Assembly (NCBI RefSeq): GCF_022829465.1
Contig: NZ_JAKSXZ010000030.1
Coordinates: 1-63,549, forward strand
Origin: Methylobacterium sp. J-067
GTDB taxonomy: Bacteria; Pseudomonadota; Alphaproteobacteria; Rhizobiales; Beijerinckiaceae
Direction of reading: 5' to 3'
Length of the DNA stretch: 63,549 nt
In this document: positions 1 to 6,856 of the stretch, piece by piece
How positions within the stretch are numbered: position 1 is the first letter of the stretch
Layout of the letters: every line of letters begins with the position of its first letter
The notes under the pieces: generated by a model
Told to the model about the DNA's origin: nothing
What the model saw: only the letters and a program-made list of their open reading frames with translations
Databases searched by the model: none
Program-made: the position numbers and the translations under genes

Positions 1-200
1 GCAGCTGGGCCCCCCCGTTCATCTCCCCTGACGCGGTGTCCCGCGTCATACTCGGTGACGGCCAAATCCTCAGTGCGGACTGGTGCGGGCGGGATTGGGT
101 CGTCAGGCATCAGCGTCCTCCTGGATCAAAACCAACCTCACCTCGTGAGTTTAGGTCCGTCAGCGCGCGCCGACCTTCGCGCTCTACCTCGCCCGCAAAC

Positions 201-226
201 AAAAAAGGCGGGGCTCTCGCCCCGCC
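201..226 (-). terminator. Rho-independent terminator for the small minus-strand genes
   Basis: Read on the minus strand, a perfect 8-bp GC stem (207-214 paired with 219-226, 4-base loop) is followed directly by a run of six T. It lies 24 bases beyond the stop of the 31-residue reading frame, so it can end transcripts of both small genes above it. The rest of 1-249 shows no gene I can support. Confidence 0.8.
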
Positions 227-249
227 GTCGATCCGTGGGGGTCCCTGGG

Positions 250-345
250 TCACAGCCCCATCAGCACGTTGGCCGATCCGATGGCCGTCATGGCGAGGCC
301 GCCGGCAAAGACAGTGGCCATCGCGTAGGAAAACACCTTCAGCAT
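250..345 (-). CDS. 31-residue hydrophobic small membrane peptide
   Basis: A short frame begins MLKVFSYAMA and ends NVLMGL. Nearly all residues after position 3 are hydrophobic or small, enough for one membrane-spanning segment. It starts 18 bases after the stop of the 88-residue secreted-protein gene on the same strand and ends just before a strong terminator, so the two probably form a small operon. A purine-rich stretch (GGGACAG) sits a few bases before the ATG. No known family was recognised. The frame is short and could be chance, but its position between a gene and a terminator argues for it. Confidence 0.45.
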   Translation of the reverse strand: MLKVFSYAMATVFAGGLAMTAIGSANVLMGL

Positions 346-363
346 CAGTCTGTCCCTGGTCGC

Positions 364-630
364 TTAGCAGCGGTTGCCGCCAGAGGTCTGGCCGTACTGC
401 TTCACCGGGAAGTTCTGCTGATTGGCGTTGCCTTCAGCGGCCGAACTCATCGGGCAGGTCGCCGGGTTGTTGTCGCGAAGGCTTCCAGGAAAGGCGCCCA
501 GGGAACCGGTCGTCTCGACGCTGTAGGGCGTGAGGCCAGTCCACGTGGACCGATCATAGGCCATGGCGGACGAGATCGGAGCGACGCCAAGCACAAGCGC
601 GGTGACGACGGCGGCGATACGGGTCTTCAT
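364..630 (-). CDS. Small secreted protein (88 aa) with signal peptide
   Basis: The protein starts with a clear Sec signal: MKTR, then a hydrophobic core, with probable cleavage after SSAMA near residue 24. The mature part is about 64 residues, rich in Thr, Ser, Gly and Asn. It has one Cys in the middle (TCPMSS) and one at the very C-terminus (NRC), which could form a disulfide in the periplasm. An AAGGAG element is present but rather far (about 13 bases) from the ATG. I do not recognise the family. It probably shares a transcript and terminator with the 31-residue peptide downstream. Confidence 0.65.
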   Translation of the reverse strand: MKTRIAAVVTALVLGVAPISSAMAYDRSTWTGLTPYSVETTGSLGAFPGSLRDNNPATCPMSSAAEGNANQQNFPVKQYGQTSGGNRC

Positions 631-776
631 GGTCTGAATTATGCTCCTTTGCGCAATGTAGTCCGAGTTGTTCGGCCTATTTCGTCTTGCGTGAAGCTAA
701 CATGGTGCTTGTTTTGCCGACATGACGTGTCTCCGCGCACGCGACAGCGGGGATTAAGCGGGACGGAGATTTTGGC

Positions 777-983
777 ATGACCCCGCGCGAGCAAGCCGCC
801 TTCGCTGCCGGCATCGAGACCGCCCGGCAAATGGCGATGGTCGCCGCCGTTACCCTCGAAACCCGCGACGACGCGGGAGAGGTTCGCCACCGAGCCGCAG
901 TCGCTGCCCTTCAGGGCCTCGCGGAAGGTCTGCGGACCTTAACCACCCAACAGCCGGAGGAACATAATCGTGAAAGTTCTTAG
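777..983 (+). CDS. Small hypothetical protein (68 aa)
   Basis: This short protein begins MTPREQAAFAAG and is mostly predicted helix with an Ala-rich middle and a polar C-terminus. A GGGACGGAG ribosome site precedes the ATG at a normal distance, and third-position GC bias fits a real gene. No family was recognised. It lies upstream of the DUF5681 cassette on the same strand, separated by 67 bases, so it may belong to the same accessory block. Confidence 0.5.
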   Translation: MTPREQAAFAAGIETARQMAMVAAVTLETRDDAGEVRHRAAVAALQGLAEGLRTLTTQQPEEHNRESS

Positions 984-1050
984 CCAGTGCTATATATCTA
1001 ACCTGTTCTTAGCCTGTCTTTTACAGGCTGTGCCCGCGAGACACTGACCA

Positions 1051-1470
1051 ATGCCGAGGGAAGACACACAGTTTGAGCCCGGTCGCAGCGGCAACCCCGC
1101 CGGTCGCCCGCGAGGCTCGCGCAACCGCTCGACGCTTGCCCTTGAACAAATCTTCGAAGGCGAGGCGGAGAAGCTATCCCGCAAGGCCATTGAGATGGCG
1201 CTCGACGGCGACGGCCCTGCCATGAAGCTGTGTCTCGACCGCCTTCTGTCCCCACGCAGGGATCGCAGCATCACCTTCGACCTGCCGGCGATCAATTCGG
1301 CGGCCGACCTCCCCAAGGCGACGGAAGCCATGCTCCGCGCCGTCGCGTCGGGCGAGATCACGCCCAGCGAGGCCGCCGATATCGGCAAGGCCGTCTCCGC
1401 ACACATCGAGGCCATCACCGCCGCCGACCTGTCCGCCCGCCTCGCCCGCTTGGAGGATCCGAGCCTATGA
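1051..1470 (+). CDS. DUF5681 domain protein, first gene of a four-gene overlapping cassette
   Basis: The N-terminus carries the DUF5681 signature FEPGRSGNPAGRPRGSRN (residues 8-25), a basic Gly/Arg/Pro segment found in proteins common in proteobacterial phages and integrated elements. The rest (139 aa in total) is helical and includes an Ala-rich C-terminal segment. In other genomes DUF5681 genes often sit near phage packaging genes; no terminase is visible here. Its stop overlaps the start of the next gene by four bases (ATGA), indicating translational coupling. The biochemical role is unknown. A DNA- or nucleic-acid-binding tail is plausible from its charge, but that is inference. Confidence 0.8.
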   Translation: MPREDTQFEPGRSGNPAGRPRGSRNRSTLALEQIFEGEAEKLSRKAIEMALDGDGPAMKLCLDRLLSPRRDRSITFDLPAINSAADLPKATEAMLRAVASGEITPSEAADIGKAVSAHIEAITAADLSARLARLEDPSL

Positions 1471-2066
1471 ACCTCGTCAGCCTTGAACGCCGCCTCCGCG
1501 AGATAGAGAGTCGCCGGTCGGGCGAGCCAACCGTCTATCTCGCCTGGGGCCGCACTACCGCCGAAGCCAAAGACGCACTCGAAGGCGCCAAGCGGGCAGG
1601 CGCCGTCTCCGAGAGGGACGAGGCCGTTGCCCTGGTTTGGCCCGATGCGGGGCCGGTGCCGCTATCCCGCTGGATCGTCTTCGGCCGCAAGCACGAGGAC
1701 GACATCAGCGACCGCGAGCTTGAGATCCTGTACGAGGCCAACGAGGCCGAGGCCGTACGGAACGAACGTGAGGCAGCTGCGGAACGGGGCGAGGATCTAT
1801 CAGGCCTAGATGACACGGACGTTCGGATCCGCGTCATCCGCCGCACGAGCCGCGATCTGACCGGCGACCTGCGGTTCCTCGCTGTCCGTGAGAACCCGAG
1901 GCCAGAAATGCATTGGGCCGCCCCCGGCCCCGGCCTTGTGCGTCCCTGCGGTTGCCCAACCTGCCAGATGGGCGAGACATCGCCGCGTGTAGTGTTCCCA
2001 GCTTACCGAGCCCAGTTCGATGCATGGCTCAACCGGTATGTGCCTAGCGAGGGGCTGTTCGCATGA
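1467..2066 (+). CDS. Hypothetical protein (199 aa) of the MNLxSLERRL family
   Basis: I chose the ATG at 1467 because it overlaps the preceding stop by four bases. The N-terminus MNLVSLERRLREIE is shared, in variant form, with the next two proteins. The middle is rich in Glu and Arg (helical, charged). Near the C-terminus a CGCPTC cluster resembles half of a zinc-binding site. No known family was recognised. The tight packing in a four-gene unit suggests that the products work together or are made in fixed ratio. Confidence 0.7.
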   Translation: MNLVSLERRLREIESRRSGEPTVYLAWGRTTAEAKDALEGAKRAGAVSERDEAVALVWPDAGPVPLSRWIVFGRKHEDDISDRELEILYEANEAEAVRNEREAAAERGEDLSGLDDTDVRIRVIRRTSRDLTGDLRFLAVRENPRPEMHWAAPGPGLVRPCGCPTCQMGETSPRVVFPAYRAQFDAWLNRYVPSEGLFA

Positions 2067-2314
2067 ACCTCGCCTCCCTCACCCAGCGCCTCGCCCGCCT
2101 TGAAGGCCGCCAAGGCTCCGGCCGCATCACCGCGATTTGCAATCTCGCGAACCATCCGCCTGCCGTTCTGGCCGAGGCTGTTCGGGATTGGCGCGCATGG
2201 ACTGCTGCCGGCCGCGCTCGCCGGGCGGGCTCCATCCTCATCCTGCACGCCGAACGGATGACCGTTGCCGAATGGGCCGCCCGGCATAGCCCGCGCATTG
2301 GGAGCCTGTCGTGA
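2063..2314 (+). CDS. Small hypothetical protein (83 aa), paralogue of the next gene
   Basis: The protein begins MNLASLTQRLARLE and ends with a segment around MTVAEWAARH. The following 83-residue protein has the same length, the same N-terminal heptad-like pattern, and a matching MT..EW.A.H motif, so the two look like tandem duplicates. It overlaps both neighbours by four bases. The N-terminal leucine spacing suggests a short coiled coil. The function is unknown. Confidence 0.65.
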   Translation: MNLASLTQRLARLEGRQGSGRITAICNLANHPPAVLAEAVRDWRAWTAAGRARRAGSILILHAERMTVAEWAARHSPRIGSLS

Positions 2315-2562
2315 AGCTCATCGACCTTGAACGCCGCCTCGCCCACATCGAGGCCACCCGCTCCGTCTCCGCACCGACGCGCATCCTCATGGATCGCGCC
2401 CTCGGGGATCCGGCCGGCGACATCGAAGCAGCCGACGCCCTGGCGAACTGGCGGCAGTGGGTAGAGCAGGGGCGCGCCACCGTTCGGCATAGCGTGCTGT
2501 GCCTCAGCCGGCCGGCGATGACGGCGGGGGAATGGGTGGCCGCACACGTCACTGCGGAGTGA
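2311..2562 (+). CDS. Small hypothetical protein (83 aa), tandem paralogue
   Basis: Translation starts at GTG (2311), which overlaps the preceding stop by four bases. The N-terminus MKLIDLERRLAHIE matches the two upstream proteins. Further on, a W..W...GRA segment and MTAGEWVAAH match the preceding 83-residue protein, supporting a duplication. It ends the four-gene cassette; the following 199 bases to the CheB-like gene contain no gene that I can support. The function is unknown. Confidence 0.6.
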   Translation: MKLIDLERRLAHIEATRSVSAPTRILMDRALGDPAGDIEAADALANWRQWVEQGRATVRHSVLCLSRPAMTAGEWVAAHVTAE

Positions 2563-2761
2563 TTGGAATGCTCAGGGCCTGGGCTCAACCCATAAATGCC
2601 GAGCGGATAGTCATCTGCCCTTCTTCGGGGCCGCCATCTGTTAGTGGGTTGCTGATTTTAACATAAGGTGTAGCGCAGGTTCGAGGTTCAAGTTGTCAAT
2701 TGCGCACGCTGAGCGCAAGCGTGACTGATAGACGAACATATTTTCATTTTAGGAACTGTCA

Positions 2762-3343
2762 GTGAATGCTTCGCCCTGGTTTGTTGCTATCGGTGCGTCC
2801 GGAGGCGATGGCCTTGAGGATATTAAAAATCTACTGGCCACTCTTTCATCACCAATTCGGGCAGTGATCCTCGTTGTACTTCACAGATCTTGGGACAAGC
2901 CGAGCAATCTGAAGTTTGTGCTAGAACGGGCCTGCTCGCATCCGGTCATGGTCGCCGAGGAAGGCGATAAGTTCCATCAGGGCACCGTTTACATCGGCGA
3001 GCCCGCGCAGCACCTCACCCTTGCGGCGCGCAGCATAGGCGAGATGGTCCAAGATCCAGATCGCCTGCACGGAAATCGAACTGTCGACCTTCTGTTCCGC
3101 TCAGTCGCCTTGTACGGTAATGGCCGGATAATCGGTATTGTCTTGTCCGGATCACTGGATGATGGGTCACGCGGCCTCGCAGCAATCCATGAAGCGGGTG
3201 GCCTTACAATGGTTCTTACGCCTGACCCAGAACCGTATCGGGGTATGCCTAGGAACGCGATCAACTACGATGGTCCAATCGATGTGATTGGTAGCCCACA
3301 GGTGATTGCTGCCGCAATCGCTGACGCCATTGCAAGTGGATAA
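2762..3343 (+). CDS. Stand-alone CheB-type methylesterase domain
   Basis: The 193-residue protein matches the catalytic domain of CheB, which hydrolyses glutamyl methyl esters on chemoreceptors. The expected triad is visible: Ser13 in GASGGD, His41 in VLHRSWD, and Asp134 in LSGSLDDGSRG. The N-terminal receiver domain that normally regulates CheB is absent, so it would be unregulated or regulated differently. The usual SGMGxDG motif is altered to SGSLDDG. The start is GTG with a weak ribosome site. No cheR or receptor gene is adjacent, and the surrounding DNA is more AT-rich than the chromosome-like parts of the window, suggesting transfer. Similar lone CheB-like proteins exist in rhizobiales, often of unknown role. 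Confidence 0.75.
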   Translation: MNASPWFVAIGASGGDGLEDIKNLLATLSSPIRAVILVVLHRSWDKPSNLKFVLERACSHPVMVAEEGDKFHQGTVYIGEPAQHLTLAARSIGEMVQDPDRLHGNRTVDLLFRSVALYGNGRIIGIVLSGSLDDGSRGLAAIHEAGGLTMVLTPDPEPYRGMPRNAINYDGPIDVIGSPQVIAAAIADAIASG

Positions 3344-3599
3344 ATCCAACCAACGCTAGGGAGATATAATTTGGACTCAAGCAATGATGATAGCGATGTC
3401 TCCTACTGTAAACTGTTATATTAAAGTAGAACGGTAAACATCCTTCTTAAAGTAGATTGTCTACTGCTTTCGCCATGGTATTGCGCCCAGAACCGTACAG
3501 AAGGCGGGCTCTGACATTGCCGTGAAGATCGGTACTTTGTGCAGTCTCGGGCAACATAGATCAGTGTACCCGTTTGCCGGTGGTTGTTCGCTCTGGCTT
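3344..3599. other. AT-rich intergenic region with short repeats
   Basis: No convincing gene is seen. A TATAAT hexamer occurs at 3364-3369. The decamer ttaaagtaga occurs at 3421-3430 and again at about 3447-3456, and the second copy forms a small inverted repeat (agtaga, 3-base loop, tctact; 3451-3465). These look like promoter or operator elements for the downstream pair of small genes, but no factor can be named. Confidence 0.3.
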
Positions 3600-3830
3600 A
3601 TGGCACAGACTGATTTGCATCTTGCCCATTTTGTCGTGTCGGCTAGGCGCGACAATGGCCTTATCCAGCAGACGCGGAAGCACCCTGCTAGCGCTGTAGT
3701 TCTCGCCCTCAAATGGCGAGAAAAAGGATATGCGGACGTGGTGGTTCTCGATCCAAGCGGCAGACCAGTCACCCCAGAAAGCTATCGGAGAGAAGCAATG
3801 CGACGGATCAAACGTGATCTGAGCCCTTGA
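3600..3830 (+). CDS. Hypothetical protein (76 aa), first of a coupled pair
   Basis: An open frame runs from a GTG at 3522, but I prefer the ATG at 3600 (MAQTDLHLAH), where the sequence becomes protein-like. It contains a segment with the pattern KWREKGYADVVVLDPSGRPV, which looks like a small beta-alpha-beta fold, and a basic C-terminus. Its stop overlaps the next start (TGATG), implying coupled translation. The family is not recognised and the start is uncertain. Confidence 0.45.
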   Translation: MAQTDLHLAHFVVSARRDNGLIQQTRKHPASAVVLALKWREKGYADVVVLDPSGRPVTPESYRREAMRRIKRDLSP

Positions 3831-4075
3831 TGGTAGCAAGTCAGTCTTTGATCTGGGGCACCTTCCGCGCGCTCGGCTTCGGGGTTTCATCGAACGCCGT
3901 TTCATCCTCGCTCGTCTCCGAAGTCCGCGCCGGCCTCACCGTCATGGCCCGACAGGATCCCGAGGACCGCGCCCGTCGTGAGGCTGAGATCGCCGAACGC
4001 CGCCGACAGGACGCCGAGCGCCACCGGCGAGCCGCCGCCATGCGGCAGACCATCGAGACGTTCCGCACTCGGTAG
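3830..4075 (+). CDS. Hypothetical helical protein (81 aa)
   Basis: The ATG at 3830 shares one base with the preceding stop (TGATG), the main reason for choosing it. The N-terminal half is uncharged. The second half, beginning MARQDPEDRARREAEIAER, is dense in Arg, Glu and Ala and should form one long charged helix or coiled coil. A shorter product from the ATG at 3944 is possible. No family was recognised. It converges on the recombinase gene on the other strand. Confidence 0.45.
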   Translation: MVASQSLIWGTFRALGFGVSSNAVSSSLVSEVRAGLTVMARQDPEDRARREAEIAERRRQDAERHRRAAAMRQTIETFRTR

Positions 4076-4160
4076 GCGTCAACCTACGCCTCACTGCAAA
4101 ACAGCCTTGTCGAGCGCTTTAGTTGTGGTATATCTCACAACCTGAGGCTAATCACCTGAG

Positions 4161-4184
4161 GGCCGATAAGGGATATTATCGGCC
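4161..4184. repeat. 9-bp inverted repeat between the small genes and the recombinase
   Basis: A perfect stem (ggccgataa paired with ttatcggcc, 6-base loop) lies between two convergent genes. There is no T-run on either side, so it may be a weak bidirectional terminator or, since it sits just beyond the recombinase stop, part of a recombination site. A direct repeat, cctgagg, occurs at 4141 and 4155, just before it. Confidence 0.4.
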
Positions 4185-4257
4185 GTTAGCTAAGCAAGCA
4201 ATCACTGTAGCGCCTTAAGTAGCATCGCTCAGGTTGGCTTACTGGCGACCCCGGCTG

Positions 4258-5223
4258 CTACAGAAAACCGCTTCCGCTGTGCCCTTTGAAGGCGTTTGCC
4301 CGGCGGATGTACCCGACGACGGTTCGGGGATCGCGGTGGCCTGACTGATCCATGATCCTGGCGAGATCCGCGCCCCGCTCCGCTGCGGTGGTGATGTAGC
4401 CGGCCCGCAGGCTGTGCGCCCCGAACGTCGAGGCATCGAGACCGGCAGCGGCGCAGTAGTGTTTAAGCACCCGTTCCACCGTCTTCGGCCCAAGCCGTTC
4501 GGCTTCGACCCTACCGGCCTTGTTGACCGGTCGGAACACCGGCCCTTCGGTGATGCCGGCCGCATCGAGCCACACCCGCACTAACTCGACCGGCCGGATG
4601 AAGCGCCCGTGCGGAATGGCCTTCTCGATGCCCCTGCCCTCTTGGTCCGTCTTGCTCTTGCGAACGGTGACGCGGAGCCCTTCGGGATCGTCGCGGAGGT
4701 CGGCCACGTCGAGGGCGACAAGTTCGCTCCGGCGGAAGGCACCTGCGAAGCCCAGCGCGAGCAACGCCCGATCCCGCTTGCCGGCCAACGTGTCAGGAGT
4801 CCGCATTAGGAGTGCGGCCAGTACGTCCGCCGTCGCGGCAGTCTTCTGCGTCGGCCGGGTGCCAATCTGGCGCCGGATCCCGCGCAGCCCTTCGCGCAAG
4901 CCTTCATCGTCGGTTGGGTCCGGGTGGCCCGCGAGCTTGTGACTGAACCGGATCGCCGCCAGCCGGCGCGCGACCGTCGAAGCCTTCGCCCCGCGCGTCG
5001 CCTCGTGGCTGAGAAATTCGAGGACGGCGAGCGGCGAGGCCGGCACGGCCTGAAAGCCAAACTGCTCGCACCACGCCACGAACTGCGCCCAATCGCTCCG
5101 GTAGGCGCGTCGCGTGCTCTCGGCCTTGCCGGCGCGCTGGAACGCGCGGGCCTGATCCGACAGCCCGGCCATGACCGGAACGGCAGCGCCGGTCTTCGGA
5201 CGGTAGGGTTTCAGCGCCGACAT
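4258..5223 (-). CDS. Tyrosine recombinase / integrase
   Basis: The 321-residue protein has the two-part layout of phage-integrase family recombinases: an N-terminal SAM-like DNA-binding domain (about residues 25-110, with [18 protein letters not shown]) and a C-terminal catalytic domain (about 135-315). Catalytic residues are visible: the first Arg in [10 protein letters not shown], Lys in RKSKTDQEG, the HSLRAG box, the GH of SGHRDPRTV, and the nucleophile Tyr in VVGYIRRAN. Length is normal for XerC/D-like or plasmid resolvase-like members. It is divergent from parA, with a 398-base region carrying palindromes between them. It probably resolves multimers or mobilises this accessory block; neither can be settled from sequence alone. 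Confidence 0.9.
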   Translation of the reverse strand: MSALKPYRPKTGAAVPVMAGLSDQARAFQRAGKAESTRRAYRSDWAQFVAWCEQFGFQAVPASPLAVLEFLSHEATRGAKASTVARRLAAIRFSHKLAGHPDPTDDEGLREGLRGIRRQIGTRPTQKTAATADVLAALLMRTPDTLAGKRDRALLALGFAGAFRRSELVALDVADLRDDPEGLRVTVRKSKTDQEGRGIEKAIPHGRFIRPVELVRVWLDAAGITEGPVFRPVNKAGRVEAERLGPKTVERVLKHYCAAAGLDASTFGAHSLRAGYITTAAERGADLARIMDQSGHRDPRTVVGYIRRANAFKGHSGSGFL

Positions 5224-5307
5224 CGCATCGTGTCCGATAACTGTCCTTCTCAGACACTATCACGCACGCTATGGTCGCGCGAGTGTCATTCCACGATCCC
5301 GCTTTTA

Positions 5308-5326
5308 TCACACCACGAAAGTGTGA
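5308..5326. promoter_or_regulatory. Inverted repeat tcacac-N7-gtgtga, candidate operator
   Basis: A perfect 6-bp inverted repeat lies about 85 bases upstream of the recombinase start. A second, longer repeat, gatcaagtgg-N9-ccatttgatc (5352-5380, one mismatch), follows. Both sit between two divergent genes, where operators for either would be expected. The binding protein is unknown; the ribbon-helix-helix protein encoded at 6269-6601 is a candidate. Confidence 0.4.
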
Positions 5327-5403
5327 CGATGGCGCGTCGAGGTTCGACGGCGATCAAGTGGTAAAGTTGGCCATTTGATCGGGCGGACTTCCGACCCCAG
5401 TAA

Positions 5404-5536
5404 GTCGCCAACTTGGCGACACACGGGGCGGTCGCTCCGGCACGAGGTGTTCGCCAGTTTGGCGAAGGCCGCTTCGTGCCGTCACGTCGATCCGGCCACG
5501 CGCCGGGAAGCGACAGAGCAAACGCCAACTTGGCGT
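5404..5536. promoter_or_regulatory. Three-copy palindrome cluster, candidate partition site and parA operator
   Basis: Three copies of a palindrome with core CGCCAACTTGGCG are present. Copy 1 (5404-5420) is a perfect 8-1-8 palindrome, copy 2 (5450-5466) is the same layout with one mismatch, and copy 3 (5522-5536) is 7-1-7. Centres are at 5412, 5458 and 5529. They lie directly upstream of a ParA/ribbon-helix-helix pair. In ParF/ParG- and similar type Ib systems, repeats upstream of parA act as centromere and/or operator for the RHH partner. Assignment to this pair is inference from position. Confidence 0.6.
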
Positions 5537-5578
5537 CTGCATAGTACAGCGTGAAGAGACGTGACGATGGCATGACGA

Positions 5579-5597
5579 TGGTGGTTTATTGCCACCA
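5579..5597. repeat. Small hairpin just upstream of parA
   Basis: tggtgg and ccacca form a perfect 6-bp stem around a 7-base AT-rich loop, 25 bases before the parA ATG. The preceding sequence carries the element tgacgatgg twice (5562 and 5573), with a third copy at 5324. It could be a parA operator or a leader hairpin that limits translation. Confidence 0.3.
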
Positions 5598-5621
5598 CAA
5601 AAATGGGGCTGTGACGTTGCT

Positions 5622-6272
5622 ATGGTGATGATTGTCGGGCTTGCGCAGAGCAAGGGCGGGGTCGGCAAGACGACGACGGCGCTCAACCTCGCCGCCGAGC
5701 TACACCGCCGGGGGCGCACCGTCGCGGTGCTTGACGCGGATCCGGCCGCGCACGCCGCATCCATTGCCGAGGACGGCCAGCTTCCCTTCACTGTCACTGC
5801 GCACCTGTTGGAGACGGACGAAGCCGGCGCGGTCGCCGCGTGGGTGAAGACGGCGCGCGGGCAGGGAACCGACTTCGTACTGATCGACGCGCCTGGCGCC
5901 ATGGGCGCAGCCTTCGGCGCGACGATAGCCGTTTCGGACCTCGTGCTAGTTCCGGCCGGCTCGACGGTACTGGATGTGCGCGGCGCGGCCGAGACGGTCG
6001 GCACGATCCGCCGGCATCGCAAGGCGGCCAAGCGCGAGCGGCCGGATATCCTCATCGTGCCGAGCCGGATCGATAAGCGCACCGGGGCAGGGCGGGACGT
6101 GGTGACGACACTCGCCGCACTGACGGAGCCAGTCGCCCCGGCGATCTCCTATCGTGCCATCGTGGCCGACAGCCTTGCGACAGGCGAAGCCGTGCCGCCC
6201 GACAGTCCGTCTGCTGGCGAATTTGCTGCCCTAGCCGACGCCGTTCTGATCCGCCTCGGGGAAGCCCAATGA
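5622..6272 (+). CDS. parA: ParA-family partition ATPase
   Basis: The 216-residue protein is a small ParA/MinD-type P-loop ATPase without an N-terminal HTH domain. It has the deviant Walker A box QSKGGVGKTTT (residues 9-19, both lysines present), LDADPAAHA as the switch region, and FVLIDAPGA as Walker B. The lack of an HTH matches type Ib partition ATPases such as ParF, in which the partner protein does the DNA binding and repression. I chose the ATG at 5622; a TTG at 5589 would add eleven unlikely residues. It overlaps the RHH gene by four bases and follows the palindrome cluster. It should move a plasmid or plasmid-derived element along the nucleoid. Confidence 0.88.
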   Translation: MVMIVGLAQSKGGVGKTTTALNLAAELHRRGRTVAVLDADPAAHAASIAEDGQLPFTVTAHLLETDEAGAVAAWVKTARGQGTDFVLIDAPGAMGAAFGATIAVSDLVLVPAGSTVLDVRGAAETVGTIRRHRKAAKRERPDILIVPSRIDKRTGAGRDVVTTLAALTEPVAPAISYRAIVADSLATGEAVPPDSPSAGEFAALADAVLIRLGEAQ

Positions 6273-6601
6273 CCCGCCGCCCGAGTGTTTCGGCCACCCT
6301 CGCCATGAAGGCCGCCGCCGCCGCAGCCGCAGCCCGTGACGACGAGCCGGAGGAGATCCCCGCGCCCGCCTTAGAGCCGGAGCCCCACGCCCAGGGCGAG
6401 CCGCACCCGCTCCCCGCGAAGGCCGTGGGACGCCCCAAGGGGCGCCGCGCCGTCGCAGCCCGACAGACCGTCTATCTCGATGATGCCCGGCACGCCGCGT
6501 TGGCGCGGATCGCGGAGGACCGGGGGCGCTCGATCCATTCTCTTATCCTCGAAGGGATAGACCATGTGATCGGGAAGCCCACCGCTTCGGGGTGGCAATA
6601 G
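6269..6601 (+). CDS. Ribbon-helix-helix partner of ParA (ParG/CopG-like)
   Basis: The 110-residue protein has two parts. Residues about 1-60 are flexible, rich in Ala, Glu and Pro. Residues about 65-103 form a ribbon-helix-helix DNA-binding fold: RQTVYLDD as the beta strand and ARHAALARIAEDRG plus SIHSLILEGIDHVI as helices. Overlap with parA (ATGA) makes it the natural centromere-binding protein, and its flexible N-terminus is reminiscent of ParG tails that stimulate ParF ATPase. It probably binds the CGCCAACTTGGCG repeats upstream and represses its own operon; this is inference. Confidence 0.75.
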   Translation: MTRRPSVSATLAMKAAAAAAAARDDEPEEIPAPALEPEPHAQGEPHPLPAKAVGRPKGRRAVAARQTVYLDDARHAALARIAEDRGRSIHSLILEGIDHVIGKPTASGWQ

Positions 6602-6621
6602 CATTGCAGCGACGCTTTGAT

Positions 6622-6649
6622 GGTGTTTTTATGGTGTCGAAAAAACACC
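6622..6649. repeat. AT-rich inverted repeat after the partition operon
   Basis: ggtgttttt (6622-6630) pairs perfectly with aaaaacacc (6641-6649) around a 10-base spacer, 20 bases past the stop of the RHH gene. It could end the operon, although the following sequence is not T-rich, or it could be an operator for the gene further downstream. Confidence 0.35.
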
Positions 6650-6856
6650 GCGACAGTGCGACGTGACCTAACCTGCCGTGGCACGGTGGGGATGCGCAGA
6701 GCCGAGCGGGCCTCGATGATGAAGCCGCCCGGCAATAGGTGAGTGAGATATCTTGCTTAAAATCAAGAGGCTGGGAACTTCAACATGCATCCGCGAATGT
6801 TGGGTTGCTAATGCTTCTAAATTGCCTCATGTGCCCCAGCATCGAAGCTTCAAAGG

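Noticed and set aside
36..780. Two overlapping plus-strand frames at the window start
   Set aside because: They are antisense to the signal-peptide protein and its terminator and have low-complexity Arg/Ser/Gly composition.
5404..5536. Palindrome cluster as a CRISPR array or iteron origin
   Set aside because: Only three copies, each a palindrome, with unequal spacing (46 and 71 bases between centres) and no replication-initiator gene beside them; a partition/operator role fits better.
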